This document shows positions 22,781 to 41,211 of a stretch of 64,000 nt of DNA, in pieces. Position numbers and translations under genes: made by a program. The stretch lies in assembly GCA_914767715.1 (NCBI GenBank), contig OU612068.1, positions 13,514,001 to 13,578,000 of the forward strand, written 5' to 3'. The notes under the pieces are model-generated. The model searched no databases, had not been told where the DNA came from, and saw only the letters and a list, made by a program, of their open reading frames with translations. Position 1 is the stretch's first letter, and each line of letters begins with the position of its first letter. Origin of the DNA: Membranipora membranacea (Eukaryota > Bryozoa > Gymnolaemata > Cheilostomatida > Membraniporidae).

Positions 22781-24639
22781 AATTGACGCTGCCGATATCA
22801 CTGCTATCCATCACCATCAATTGCCTTTCTCAAAACAGATTGGCCAGCAGAGATTCATCCGCAGTCCTGAAAACAAAGCTTAATTAATCTACATATTTGT
22901 CTACGATTAATACTGATCCAAATTTTGATCAAGCTCATAGTAGTTTGTAAGGCAAGTTGTTTTGGATAATTGGAATTGAGATAATCATGATGGCTTATTA
23001 TAATACCAACGCAAGTGTGGACTTGTATCTAGTTCTGACCAGCTTTATCATTGTGTTGTAAGCGTATGATTGTGAAAATGGGATTTGTTGAGTAGTAAGA
23101 GTATTGGTAAATAATTTTTTATCCTGTTTAGCTAAGCATTCTATTAAGCATCATTATGGTGTCTGACCTCGCTAGTTGATAACCTTATTAAAAATTAATA
23201 GCTGAGGACAACTCTTTTTTTTTTATGAATGCATGTTGTAGAGATTTACTCCGCATTACTAAAGGCTCCGTATTCATCTTGTGTAATAGTTCAAGAATGT
23301 GAACTCTGGCCCTTATTTTCGTTTTTCTCAAGATGGATGGATGTATTTCAAGCTCTTGAAATACATGCGGAAACGGTAGAGATATAAGGTACATTTTAAA
23401 TTACTATCAAGCCTTTTGACCTTTCTCTAAATTATTTAATCTTGTCTGTACTCTGTAAATGTTTTTCTTTATTTATGCTTTAAACCATTATGACTTCCGA
23501 AATCAATAATATAGTGAAAATCATCCAACAAGATCCATTGTCCAAATATGATCCTCCACCCTAATCCTAGTTTGAGCAACGCCAACACCAAACCAGGGAG
23601 GTCTAGGGAGGCCCTTCTGTTAACCAGGGAGGTCTAGAGAGGCCGTTCTGACTTGATTGAAGGGAAAAGATGCTTTACTCTTGGTTTGAAGCATACTCGA
23701 ACCAAGCAGTTAAGTATAACATCTGATCAAACTCATTAATCAATCTAGGTGTAGTGAGTTTGTCCCTAACACTGTCAGCAGGGAGGTCCTATGAAATGAG
23801 TTGTCTTCTCCTCTTGTGACAAAGGGGGCAACAACTTCTAACCGATGTCAATAGTTCAACTGAAAGAAAATTTATAGCCTTGGAATCTGCAAAGGGAAAT
23901 AGTGTATCAAGTTATGGAAACTGCATGTGCGCCCACAATGTTAATGTCTACACTGAGACACGTGATTCAAACCGCGGGAAAGTTTACAAGGATCCATTCA
24001 TTGTTGTGTTGACAAGGTTAGCTGTATTATTTCTAACAAGGATAACTGCTGTATTCTTCAGTGAAAATCTAGAAAAGAGAACTAAGCTTGTCCAATCTGT
24101 AAGTACACATTTACCATCCATGATCTAAGCATATCTCTAATAACATCATCATGTATGTCATCAATTCATTTCAATGATGATGTAGAACTTACTTCACTCA
24201 CTCAAGACAAGGAGTTAACTCCTTGCTCAAGATAATCATTTGATAAGATTTCTTTTTGTTTCTCATCATCATGTTAATATTTAGGCCACAAAGTTAGCTA
24301 TAATTATAATGTTACTCATGAGGCCAATGCTACCTATTGTCTTTGCTTAGCTGTATAATCCTTCTTTAATCTGTTCAGTAGTATTCCTCATAACTGGACT
24401 CATAAGACTTGTAATGTAAGACAAGTATCTTCTTAGTAACAATTAACAACCATGTATAGTTTGCCAGCCCAATGTGACTGTCCATGGTCAACTACCTCTT
24501 AATCACCACTTTGCTCCCCACTTTCTTCGTTCATGACCATATTATCTACAAAATCATATATTATTATATACATCATTGTACTTCTTGATCATTCTTTCAG
24601 CTTGGTTCATTGTGCAGCTGTCTGTGTCTAATCACCAAA
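22781..24639. other. Intergenic between survivin and MCM4
   Basis: No exon was recognised. It must contain the survivin 3' UTR and the MCM4 promoter, but no clear poly(A) signal or promoter element could be assigned. A perfect 18-bp palindrome (CAAGGAGTTAACTCCTTG) occurs near 24209-24226. Confidence 0.4.
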
Positions 24640-31957
<7,318 letters not shown>

Positions 31958-32353
31958 ATATGAAAAATCTTATCACAGATGCTACCCAGATAAGTGGACA
32001 TCATGTATATTGCTTTTTTCACCGAGCCTGAGTGCGATTCCTGATACAGAAACCAGTAAAGCATCACTTAAAAGCATCGATGCAAACCTCTTCCTACAAA
32101 TCTGCATTGCTTGTCCACTTTTGTACAATTTATACTGCTTTACTTACTCCCACACTGACAAGTCGAGTCATTTTGCTTCATGTCTGATCAGTACGTCAAT
32201 GATGATGTTGTTCTCCTGCTCCCAAACCTGTTAACAATATCACCTTTTCTATCACTGTTCTCTCCTATACTGTTTGTTGAAGCAAGGAGTTAAAGTGTTT
32301 AAACTATTTCTATTTGCCAATGTGGCCTCATTTTTTACTCATTTACATGCATT

Positions 32354-32369
32354 TTTATTATCTTTTATT
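32354..32369 (-). terminator. Possible poly(A) signals of the membrane-protein gene
   Basis: Two AATAAA hexamers on the minus strand (complement at 32364-32369 and 32354-32359) lie about 200 bp downstream of the stop codon at 32567. They fall in the 0.6-kb space between the convergent MCM4 and membrane-protein genes. Confidence 0.45.
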
Positions 32370-32566
32370 ATTTTCTCAACAATGATACATAAATATAACT
32401 GTGCACTCCATTTCATGGGCTTCTAAAATGAGTAAATATTGGTGAGGACAGGGAATCAGATGATATTAATTTCGAAATTCCCGAGAAGATCGTATTATCA
32501 GTGATTGACCTCCCTGGAAGTTCCAAGCTATGATTGCTAACATTCCCATTGATTGACATCAAATGT

Positions 32567-35500
32567 TTACAGGGAGTCCGCAGTGTTGTACCCATAATTA
32601 TCCAGAGGACCGAGCTCAGAATCGGGTCTATAGTATGTAGGTCTCTTTTCTCTGTGTAGTCTCGTTATTACTGGACCTCCATTCTGTGGCCTGCTGCGGA
32701 CGTCTCGTTCTGCTGGTTTTCTCCAGTATAGAGTTACTCTTGGGCTGTCAACATTCCAACTCTCTCGATTCTTCCTCTGCAATCAAGATAAATAATATAA
32801 ATAATAATAAAAATACTAGAGAAAGTGCTTGGAAATTAAAGACAATTATCTATTAGCAGTAGATGGCCTTTATTTAGATATTAACTATTCTTTAAGTATA
32901 TCCACAATAACAAGTGCAACCCACGTCGTTCAACTGTGGAGCATATCATATGACGTAAAAATTGGTGCTGGCTAAAATTAAGTCAACCCTGAATAAGCTA
33001 AACTAAACTATAGCCAATATTTTTGCCCTCCTATGAGTAGACCAAGTTCGGTCCTTTTGCCTGCATTCAGAGTTGCTCCCGATCCACTAGTAACGCCGCC
33101 GCAGCGTGACCAGTGGGCGTGACCAGTGGAAGGGAGCCATTGGATTAAACTTGATCTATCATATGAGATACATACCAGGTTATAAGACTTTTTGTGGAAG
33201 CAGTTGATGTAAATTGCCGTCCCCAGGATTAGCAGTATTCCCATACAGGCTGCCGACGTCAGTATAATTATAATGTACACCCAATCAGTACCGCCGTGTA
33301 CTGGCTGAGCCACCTGGGTGGTGTCCTGTATGACAGCCTGAGCTGTCTCCGGAGGCGGTGCTTCTGTGTATAGGATATGCTGTTCTGGCAGCTCTTCTAT
33401 TTCTGTGGCAGCACCTTGGCTTACATTCTCAACAACTAAAGTCTGATCTCCTAGAATCTGTCAAAGAATAAGATCTGAGGTCAGGTGAGATTCTTCATTG
33501 TTGGTTGTCAAATTGTCACTAGAAGTGCCTTAACCTTGCTCAGTTTGCTGATAATGCCATTCCATTATCAATCGTTGGAGTTACCTTTTTATACTCCGAG
33601 AGAAGCTTGGCAATTGTAAACACTTTCAGAGCTTTGGTATCACATAAAAACAGAGCCATACTTGAAATTACTGGACAGTGAATGAATTTTCTCTACTTGT
33701 GACCAATAAGTTGTTGGTTCTGAGCTACCACTAGAACATTGTGTCACTTACGTCAAAATTCTGGACCTCTCTTTCTAAAAATGGCATCACCATATCTGTA
33801 GACACCACATTATTATTCTCTACAAACGCATGGAAAAAACTAAAGCACAAGATAACAAGGTGGAGACAACGTCAATTCATGCCCTGTAAAACATCTCCAT
33901 CAATAGATATACCCTTCCTTATTAATGCAATGGAGCATTGTCAAATACTGCAGTCATAAAAAATAGGCCTAATTATGATCAAGAGATCAAATTTGAAGTG
34001 TTCGCAGGTACATTTAGACTATGGTATGGTACGGCTGTCATGCAAGGGAGGCAAGTATCACGACATCACAGATGTGGCCTATGTTTTACCGTTTTTCACG
34101 TAGAATGTGTAGTACACAAGTCCATCATCGTAGTAAGGACTGCCATGTATGGCAACAATATCACTCTCTCTTATGATTTGGTGATGCGATCCTTCCGATG
34201 AGCTACGTCGTATGCGCCGCCGTAGTCTTGCCAGAATGTTGCTGCTCCATTTTGAGGCTAGGGCATTTCTCAACCTGCCGACTGCCTCAATTTCCTGTAA
34301 AAAATAGGGAAGTGGGTCATACTTCTGCTCTATTTTCTCCTTGTGAATCCTTTTCTCTTGCAACCAGCCGACTCAATCATTATAGTTCAAGGGCGGAACT
34401 GACTTCAAATGAGATTGTATTGCTTTACGTTATCTAACACACCCTTTGTTAATGGGATGCCGCAAATTCTCACTTGCATCCCTTTGTGCCCCAAAAACTA
34501 CCTTGACAGCTGACACGAGAAAGGTGACTGTTAGGAGTTGCCTTACTATTCTGTAGCAGAGGACAACTCCAAATATCCTCATAAATTTCCGTTTAAAATA
34601 CACACCTTGAACATGTCTCTGCTTGCTCTATTGATGGCTATTGTTATGGTTACAATGTTCTCCTTTGCTTCTCTAGGAAGATCAGCAAGTGTTTGTCGTG
34701 TCTGATGTGTCGTATATGTCACATATCGCTCACTCAACCAATTCTTAGCAGGTTCTTCGTCTACAAATAGTAGGATTAATCAAGATTTCTTTAAGATCTT
34801 TCAGTATACATGAGGGTTTTCTTCAGCCTTTTTGGAAGGATTTGCACAGATTTTTTTCCAAATTTAAATGGCATTCAAATGGCCGCATGTCAAGATATAG
34901 CAGTCCCTGCATATTTTGAGTTATTTTTCACATTTTTTGGAACATATTTCGTATTTATGTCTGCTCATTTCTTCATGATTGATGCTATGATTGTGTACTC
35001 ACAGTTGAGGTTTTGTGAGAAGCACACATTGCCACATACAGATTTAGGCATCTCCTTATGCAGATTATATCTCACACCGTCAGTGCATTTCTTCATACTG
35101 AGCATTATGGGACTGAGACAGCAGAGGTTAGTATGTCGGCTGGTCTGATCTGTCATACAGAGAGGAACCTGTATCACTCGATCGGACAGCAGGGTGAACC
35201 CTGCCTCAGCTATCAGGTACCACGGGAACATGCTGCCACACTGGTGAGGCTACAAGTGAGAAGAGCTTTTTATTATTATGCATCTGTCTTTTTACATTAA
35301 TTCAACCCGGAAGCAATGTACTTGGGGTTCATATGAAGAAACTATTTTTAAATAAGATATTGACCCGGTAATAATCCTGCAAATGATGCTTTATTGGTCA
35401 AACTGAAGGTCGGAGTTCATAAATCCTGGACCTTGCAGTTGCACCCTCTCCCGCACTCCTCCGAATATGAACCCTGTCGTCGAAGTTTCATCTTATTTTA

Positions 35501-37153
35501 TGGCATACTGAGGTAAAAAAAACTTTGGCACTTTTAAATATGCAACGCTTTTTTTTATCTTAGCTGCTAGTAGTTATTAGGATTGGAAATCAAAAAGGGG
35601 AGAGAAGAAACTGATGATGAATGCCAGTTGTCCAGTAAAGCGTACCTCTGTGCACATCATATCACTAGAGCTGTACATCAGTATATCTAGAGGCTTCTCG
35701 TCCACATCTATAAACCTCGTCCACACCTGAGATGGCCAGCCTATACAGTTATTATGCCTCGAGTATTGATCTATATTACTACCAGTTGTGTTTATTGAGA
35801 TGCTATAATTGGTCGAGCAGGGATCAGTTACACCAACTGTAGTAGTGCCCGATTGTTGTAAAGTAGTCAGCAGTGGATCTTGCGCGCTGGTTGTCCGTGA
35901 CCCTGTAAGGTCATACAAAATAATAGTAATTATCAAGATCAGAGGGTTAGGTTACTAATTGGCTTACTCAGATATAAAAAAGAGATAATGTAATAAGTTT
36001 GTCTTTCTTTGATTCATCTTGTAGATATTAATCATGTTTGCATGTTTGCTGTGTGAGGTTATGATACACATCTGAGATGAATGAATTCTTGGCAGCAGCA
36101 GATGTTTGCTGAAAATGGTAAGCTGAACAAAGCGAGGTTATGCGGCTGATCATTAATTGACTAGATGACCGAAATTCACGGCATCAACACATGGCGTACT
36201 ACATGTACCAACACCTGCCTGCTTTTACTCGCAGACCTCAGCTCTAATGGTCAAAACACACTTAGCTGTTGTAACATCATAGGTTTGCACAACGTCACCA
36301 TTGATAGCATATATGCTGCCAGCAAGAACACCGGTTGACACCTCAAAGTGAAGAGCTGTTTGGATGAAATCACATTACTATCACAAACGCTGCAGTTGAT
36401 CCTCAATGGATTGATGTGTTTATAAAAACAAATTTAGGATCCACTGAGGTTATAACTTCTGTCAGCGTGTTTTCACCTTTATTGAGTGATTGGTTCTATT
36501 CTATATATTATTTAGAGTGACATATGGTACCTGTGACTTGCGCTGTAGTTGATGGAGATGATGAGGGCGAGGAACTCTGTCCGCTCACTGCTGCTATGAT
36601 TGCTATGAGACCTACAAGAATATTCTTCTTGTAGAACAACTATGTTTTTAGGAAAGTTGGTATCCCGGAAAAGAAATATAAGTTATTTAAGCGCGTAAAC
36701 ATTGTCGGGATAGCTGTTGGGAGTATTTCATTATCAACCACTTATGGGTGGGGAAATTGGTTGATAATGAAATTCTTCTTCCAGCTAACATATACATAAA
36801 ATGTACACCTTATAGCGTTTGTCTTTAATTTCCATTTTAGGTGCAAAAAAATTTGATTTTGAGCAACAACAATACTTCAGAGTAAGGAATATGGTCTGTT
36901 TGGATCAGGGGGTCTACTGTGTGTTCGCACAACCCTACATACAGTATAGTGATCCTCCTCTGCCTCCTGGCTACAGCAGAAAAAGGTATACTGTCACTAC
37001 CCCCAATGGCCACCCAATTTTGGCAGCCACATAAGACCTAGAGTTTAAAGCAGAAAGAAGAAGCAAGAGAAATTTTGAAGCTGTTGCCGTGGCATATAAA
37101 CTGAAAAATAACATACCTAGACTGTATATAGAGATCGGCATCCTTGCTGTCAT
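32567..37153 (-). CDS. Unrecognised type I membrane protein, 513 aa
   Basis: Nine minus-strand exons join in phase: 37153-37117, 36611-36531, 35902-35646, 35249-35003, 34760-34606, 34294-34090, 33819-33752, 33457-33176 and 32776-32567. Residues 1-26 are a signal peptide with a hydrophobic core (LGLIAIIAAVSG), followed by a Ser/Thr/Pro stretch. The ectodomain (to about 408) has a Cys-containing part (residues 60-207, with paired CC and CGNVC). Next comes a segment with a dibasic run LARLRRRIRR that could be a protease site, then VYYTFYVKNG. Residues 409-434 form one transmembrane helix. The 79-residue tail is basic and Tyr/Arg-rich. I do not recognise the family. The order of dibasic run, YYxxYVxNG strand and late single helix loosely recalls the KIAA1549/DUF3827 ectodomain, but that is a weak impression. 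Receptor or adhesion roles are possible and untested. Confidence 0.8.
33038..33158. mobile_element. MITE, TAGATCAAG family, beside exon 8 of the membrane-protein gene
   Basis: The ends are TAGACCAAGTTCGGTCC and the complement TTAAACTTGATCTA. The target duplication is TCCTATGAG (33029-33037) against TCATATGAG (33159-33167), 8 of 9 identical. It begins 17 bases inside the intron from the exon 8 donor at 33176. Confidence 0.7.
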
Positions 37154-38421
37154 GGTTATGTCTGCGGCCCCTGTGTGTGCTTAGTGTAAGTTATATATCC
37201 TCTCCTTCTGTTCGACGTGTTTATGTTATGTAATCCAACCCTTCAAATTTATTTTGAAATGTCCCAAAAATATTTCGGCACTTTGTTGTCAAGGCCGCAC
37301 CTAGTTCTGATTTTTACGACCCCGCACGATTACGTGCCTGCCCACTGCATTGTCCGAATTCCGAGGTCTAATATAAAACTGCTCATTAGAAACATCTAGT
37401 ATATATCTTACATGTGTACACATCTCACATCTCATCACAAATAGCTGCTACAGTGATTGGAAAGTGATACCTTGTTTCGATAACTCATCGCATTGTTATC
37501 AACATCCTTAACTCTGCTTGCTGCCAAATTGAGCCTGTTTGTGATATATATATATAATTGTACACACATGCGAATTAGTCTGGTTGGGGGCTAATGTCAC
37601 CTTCCCCTGCTTTGCGGAGCTATGTTATTGCCCGAGGCTACAATGTCGCCTGCATTATATGACATACAATGATTATGAGGGAGTATAAATAATGGCGTAA
37701 TCATAGGCAGAATGTTTATGATACTGGTATCAAACATGCCCAAATTAACATCTGATATATGAGGGTCAATGTAGTACAATTTTTATTTTCACCATAGCGC
37801 ACTGCAACGAAAATAGAAAGTCTTAAACATCAAGATAATGCTTACCAATAGAGACGCTGTGTTTGGCGCTGTTAGTCTAGCGAAAGATTTATTCCAATAT
37901 ATATAAGGATGAAATGAATGACATGATGTCATGGAACAAGTTTGTCTGCAGTTGAGAATTTGCGCTGCAAAGCTTTTTCTAGGCCTCTTCTAGTTTTTTC
38001 ACAGTGTGAGGGCCCCAAAACAGTTCATGCTAGGAATCACCGACAGTACTGAATTGTTGTCAATGTATTGTAAATATTTTAGGAATCAATTATATTGGAT
38101 GTGGCAGGATGAAAAAAGGGTCTGCTTTATACAGCTTAGTCTAACTTGGCTGCAGACAGAAGACTGAGGTATGTCAAAAGCAGGGTTTTTTTATGATAGC
38201 TGGATAGCAACGAAAAATGAATTGTTGGGAAACTTCATTATGAGAAAGTTTCCCAACAATGCTCCCTCCTCTGCCCCTTTGTCAGCTTGATTATTAAAAA
38301 TAACGAAACAGCAGTGTCCTAAAAAATATCGCCGATTGATTATTTGAGCAAATGTATCAATTCATATCATCATAGAAATCGCTTCAATAGTGACCAAGGA
38401 CTTCTTCAGACTGAGAGCTTA

Positions 38422-40841
38422 TCAAATGCAAGTTTCCCTCAAACACTTCCTATTGTCCAGCATGTCTCTACGTAGTCTTCTCAGGCTATATTGTGTTTGT
38501 CTGGAGGTGGCCTTGATTGAAGGTCTACGTGCCCGTCTCACACTGGAGATAGCCTCAGGCTCTCCGACCCAGGCCTCTTGTCTCAGCTCTGATAGTATAG
38601 CTGGCTCACGATGTGAAGGAGGGATGCTGCTACCACTACTCACAGATATCCGGACCCTGTTGCTTTCTGGTAAGGCAATAAAAATGATTTTTGGTGTTTA
38701 GAGACATTTTTCGTTGATTATTCGTTGAGCTGTAGATCATTCATTCAAAAGAGGTACACTAGTCACAGGAGGAAACAATTCACCATTTGCACAGACCAGG
38801 AATGGCAAACTTATGGCTAGATAACATGATTTCGACCTCTTTACTTTATATTAAGAACTTCCACATCACCACATTAAGTCACCCTAAAAAAACTAGCCTA
38901 ATTAAACTATAGCTAATATTTAATCCTCTAGCGTATGAGAAGTAGTGATTGAATCAATGATGTCCAGCCTGACTCCTGTATCAGACATACTATATGTCTA
39001 TAACTTTTATGAAAAGTTAATCGCGTAAACTTTTGTTTTAACATCTCATTGTGCTCAAGTGAGATGGACAGTCGGACATATAGTACAACTCTTCACTTAT
39101 GGGACCTCTAACTCTCAATACAAGCTGTTTAAGCGGTTAATCAATTCTCATGGCTGCTATACCTTGACTCCTGTCTGTACCTATGCCTAGCTTGGCGCTC
39201 ACTCCTCTGGTTCTGTATTCAGCTGTTGGGCAGCGAGCAGTCTGAGGTCTTGTGATTGGCTCTACTGTTAAGCTGATCTCTGATTGGTCGTCTTTGACTG
39301 CCTCGATTTGATTGACAATATCTTCCCTGGATGCGCTCAGATTTGATGACTTGAGAGAATTTGACATTCTAGACCGCCTGCGAAAAATTGTCAAATTATC
39401 ATCTCATGAAGTATATTATCCAACGCTGTATTGGTATGATTGTGCAAACAGTTTGCATCAGTGTAAAGAAACAGCAGCGGGTGCTTGATGTAAAGTGCCT
39501 CACCAGCCAAGTGATGTTGTGTCTCCCAAATATGTGTCTATGTGTCGTACAGGCAATACCTAAGCTTCCAAGGATCAAGTTTGATCCATTAGCCTACGCT
39601 GGTCAGTGGAGGAGGGGGGAGGGGCAAACTTGATCATAAGCTTACCTGATGATGTGTCTATCTACTCTGTATCTATGCTCAAGAGCTTTTGCTTCATGAA
39701 TCCGATTCGAGATCTCCATATACGCTTTTTTCTCTGCTAACTCAATCTCGCTCACCAAGTTCCTGAGCTTCACCGTCATCACCAAATTCTTATCATACAC
39801 CTACAAAAACAACAACAAAATAATATTTTTCTCCTGAGTGGCTGTGACATAAAGTTGATAAATTAATGTAGAATGGCACCTTTTAGATCTTGTTGGCATG
39901 AGAGTGAGTTATGAAAAAAAGAAGAAAATGTTGTGTATTGATGTCACATGTTACCAAACTATCACCAAACAGACACATCTCATACAAAGCCAGACACGGT
40001 TACAACAACACACAATCAAAGAAAGTCAAAATTTTGTGCTTATCAGTGCAGTACTTTCCCTTATTGTAACTCATATTCACATGTATCTTGCTGCTGTATT
40101 TCTATACATTCTTGCCGTTCCATCTACTCCCTCAAGCTCGAACCATTGCCTACCTTTAATAACGCCTTGTTGTATCCAGTCTGCTGCGGCTTTTGGTTAT
40201 TTGTGCTGTCATTCCGAGCTCCTGTCATTTTTATTATTCTGTATTTTGGTCCCGTTTACAACGATTCAATACTTGATGTCACACCTCAAAACCGACAACC
40301 TGACTGATTAAAATTGTTTGCCAATACTTTATTATTAGGTGATAATTAACAAACCATCACCTTTCCAATATGTATTGCATTTCATTTCTGTTTCTATTGA
40401 CACATTGTCCCAGTACTCAATTTCACAGTATCCATTTCAAAGCCGCAGTGATTTCTGTCATAATTAATTAATTTGCAACTGTACAATGTGAATTTTACAT
40501 CATCATTAACATTGTTTTAGAGTACTATTTCGAGTGTTATGTACTATATGTTTTGGTTATTTTCACGCATGAAATTCCACCGATTTTCACAGAGAAAAGA
40601 AAAACAATAGTAGATGCAGATACAGATGGAAAAATGCACTCATTAGTGCCCTAATTATCGTCATCATTATTTTTTGAATATTTATGCAAGTATTCTTATC
40701 CAGGTGATTATCCTTCACCAAAGGTTGAGGTGAATTTTCCCTTGTGAATTCTCTCCTGGCAATGTTCCCAAGGTCGTAACATTGATTGTGAGAGATTTTT
40801 GTTTGAATTGAGGAAGTTCCGATGCTTTTTGTCTGTTTGGC
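38422..40841 (-). CDS. 3' part of an unrecognised basic, coiled-coil protein gene
   Basis: Four minus-strand exons join in phase: 40841-40719 (less certain), 39800-39646, 39377-39163 and 38666-38422, ending at a TGA at 38422-38424. They give 245 codons. The second exon is strongly helical with heptad-like spacing (LRNLVSEIELAEKKAYMEI and on through RIHEAKALEHRYR). Then come a Ser-rich linker, a basic TVEPITRPQTAR stretch and an Arg-rich C-terminus (LRRLRRDMLDNRK). No known domain is recognised. A possible first exon with ATG at 41106-41104 would start in phase (MEIQKVITTL), but its donor is weak (GTCAAT). If right, the gene is head to head with the FYVE-armadillo gene. An axonemal or cytoskeletal protein is one guess from composition, without support from homology. 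Confidence 0.6.
39570..39636. mobile_element. MITE, TAGATCAAG family, inserted flush with a splice donor
   Basis: The ends are GGATCAAGTTTGATCC and CAAACTTGATCA. The target duplication is TAAGCTTCC (39561-39569) against TAAGCTTAC (39637-39645). Read on the minus strand, the second copy, GTAAGCTTA, is exactly bases 1-9 of the intron that follows the exon ending at 39646. Confidence 0.7.
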
Positions 40842-41211
40842 CTGTTACAAAATACCTCACAATTTGTCACACCGCAGACTTGAAGGAGGAAAATTGATAA
40901 AATATGTGATAATTGAAAACAATATAAACATAGAGACACACTCCCCCCTGCCCCACACTGATATTCAGTATTCACAAATTTGCTTTTATTCACATTATTC
41001 ATCAATTAGAAGTTGTGCTCTCTCACTTTTAAAAATCTCCTGACATATTGACCTTGACATTGATAAGGGGGTGTGTCAATGTTGTGATCACTTTCTGGAT
41101 TTCCATATCTGTATAAGATTGCAAATACTATTATAACTGTCATTGACTTTCTTACAATTGTCATATTTGTGCATCTACAGTGACAGTGGACCCTGTAGAG
41201 TAAGCCTGTAG

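Noticed and set aside
32567-37153. Naming the membrane protein a KIAA1549 orthologue
   Set aside because: The resemblance is limited to general order of features. No diagnostic motif could be verified without a search.
32567-39800. One long minus-strand gene covering both the basic protein and the membrane protein
   Set aside because: The basic protein's last exon ends at an in-frame stop (38422). The membrane protein begins with its own ATG and signal peptide (37153).
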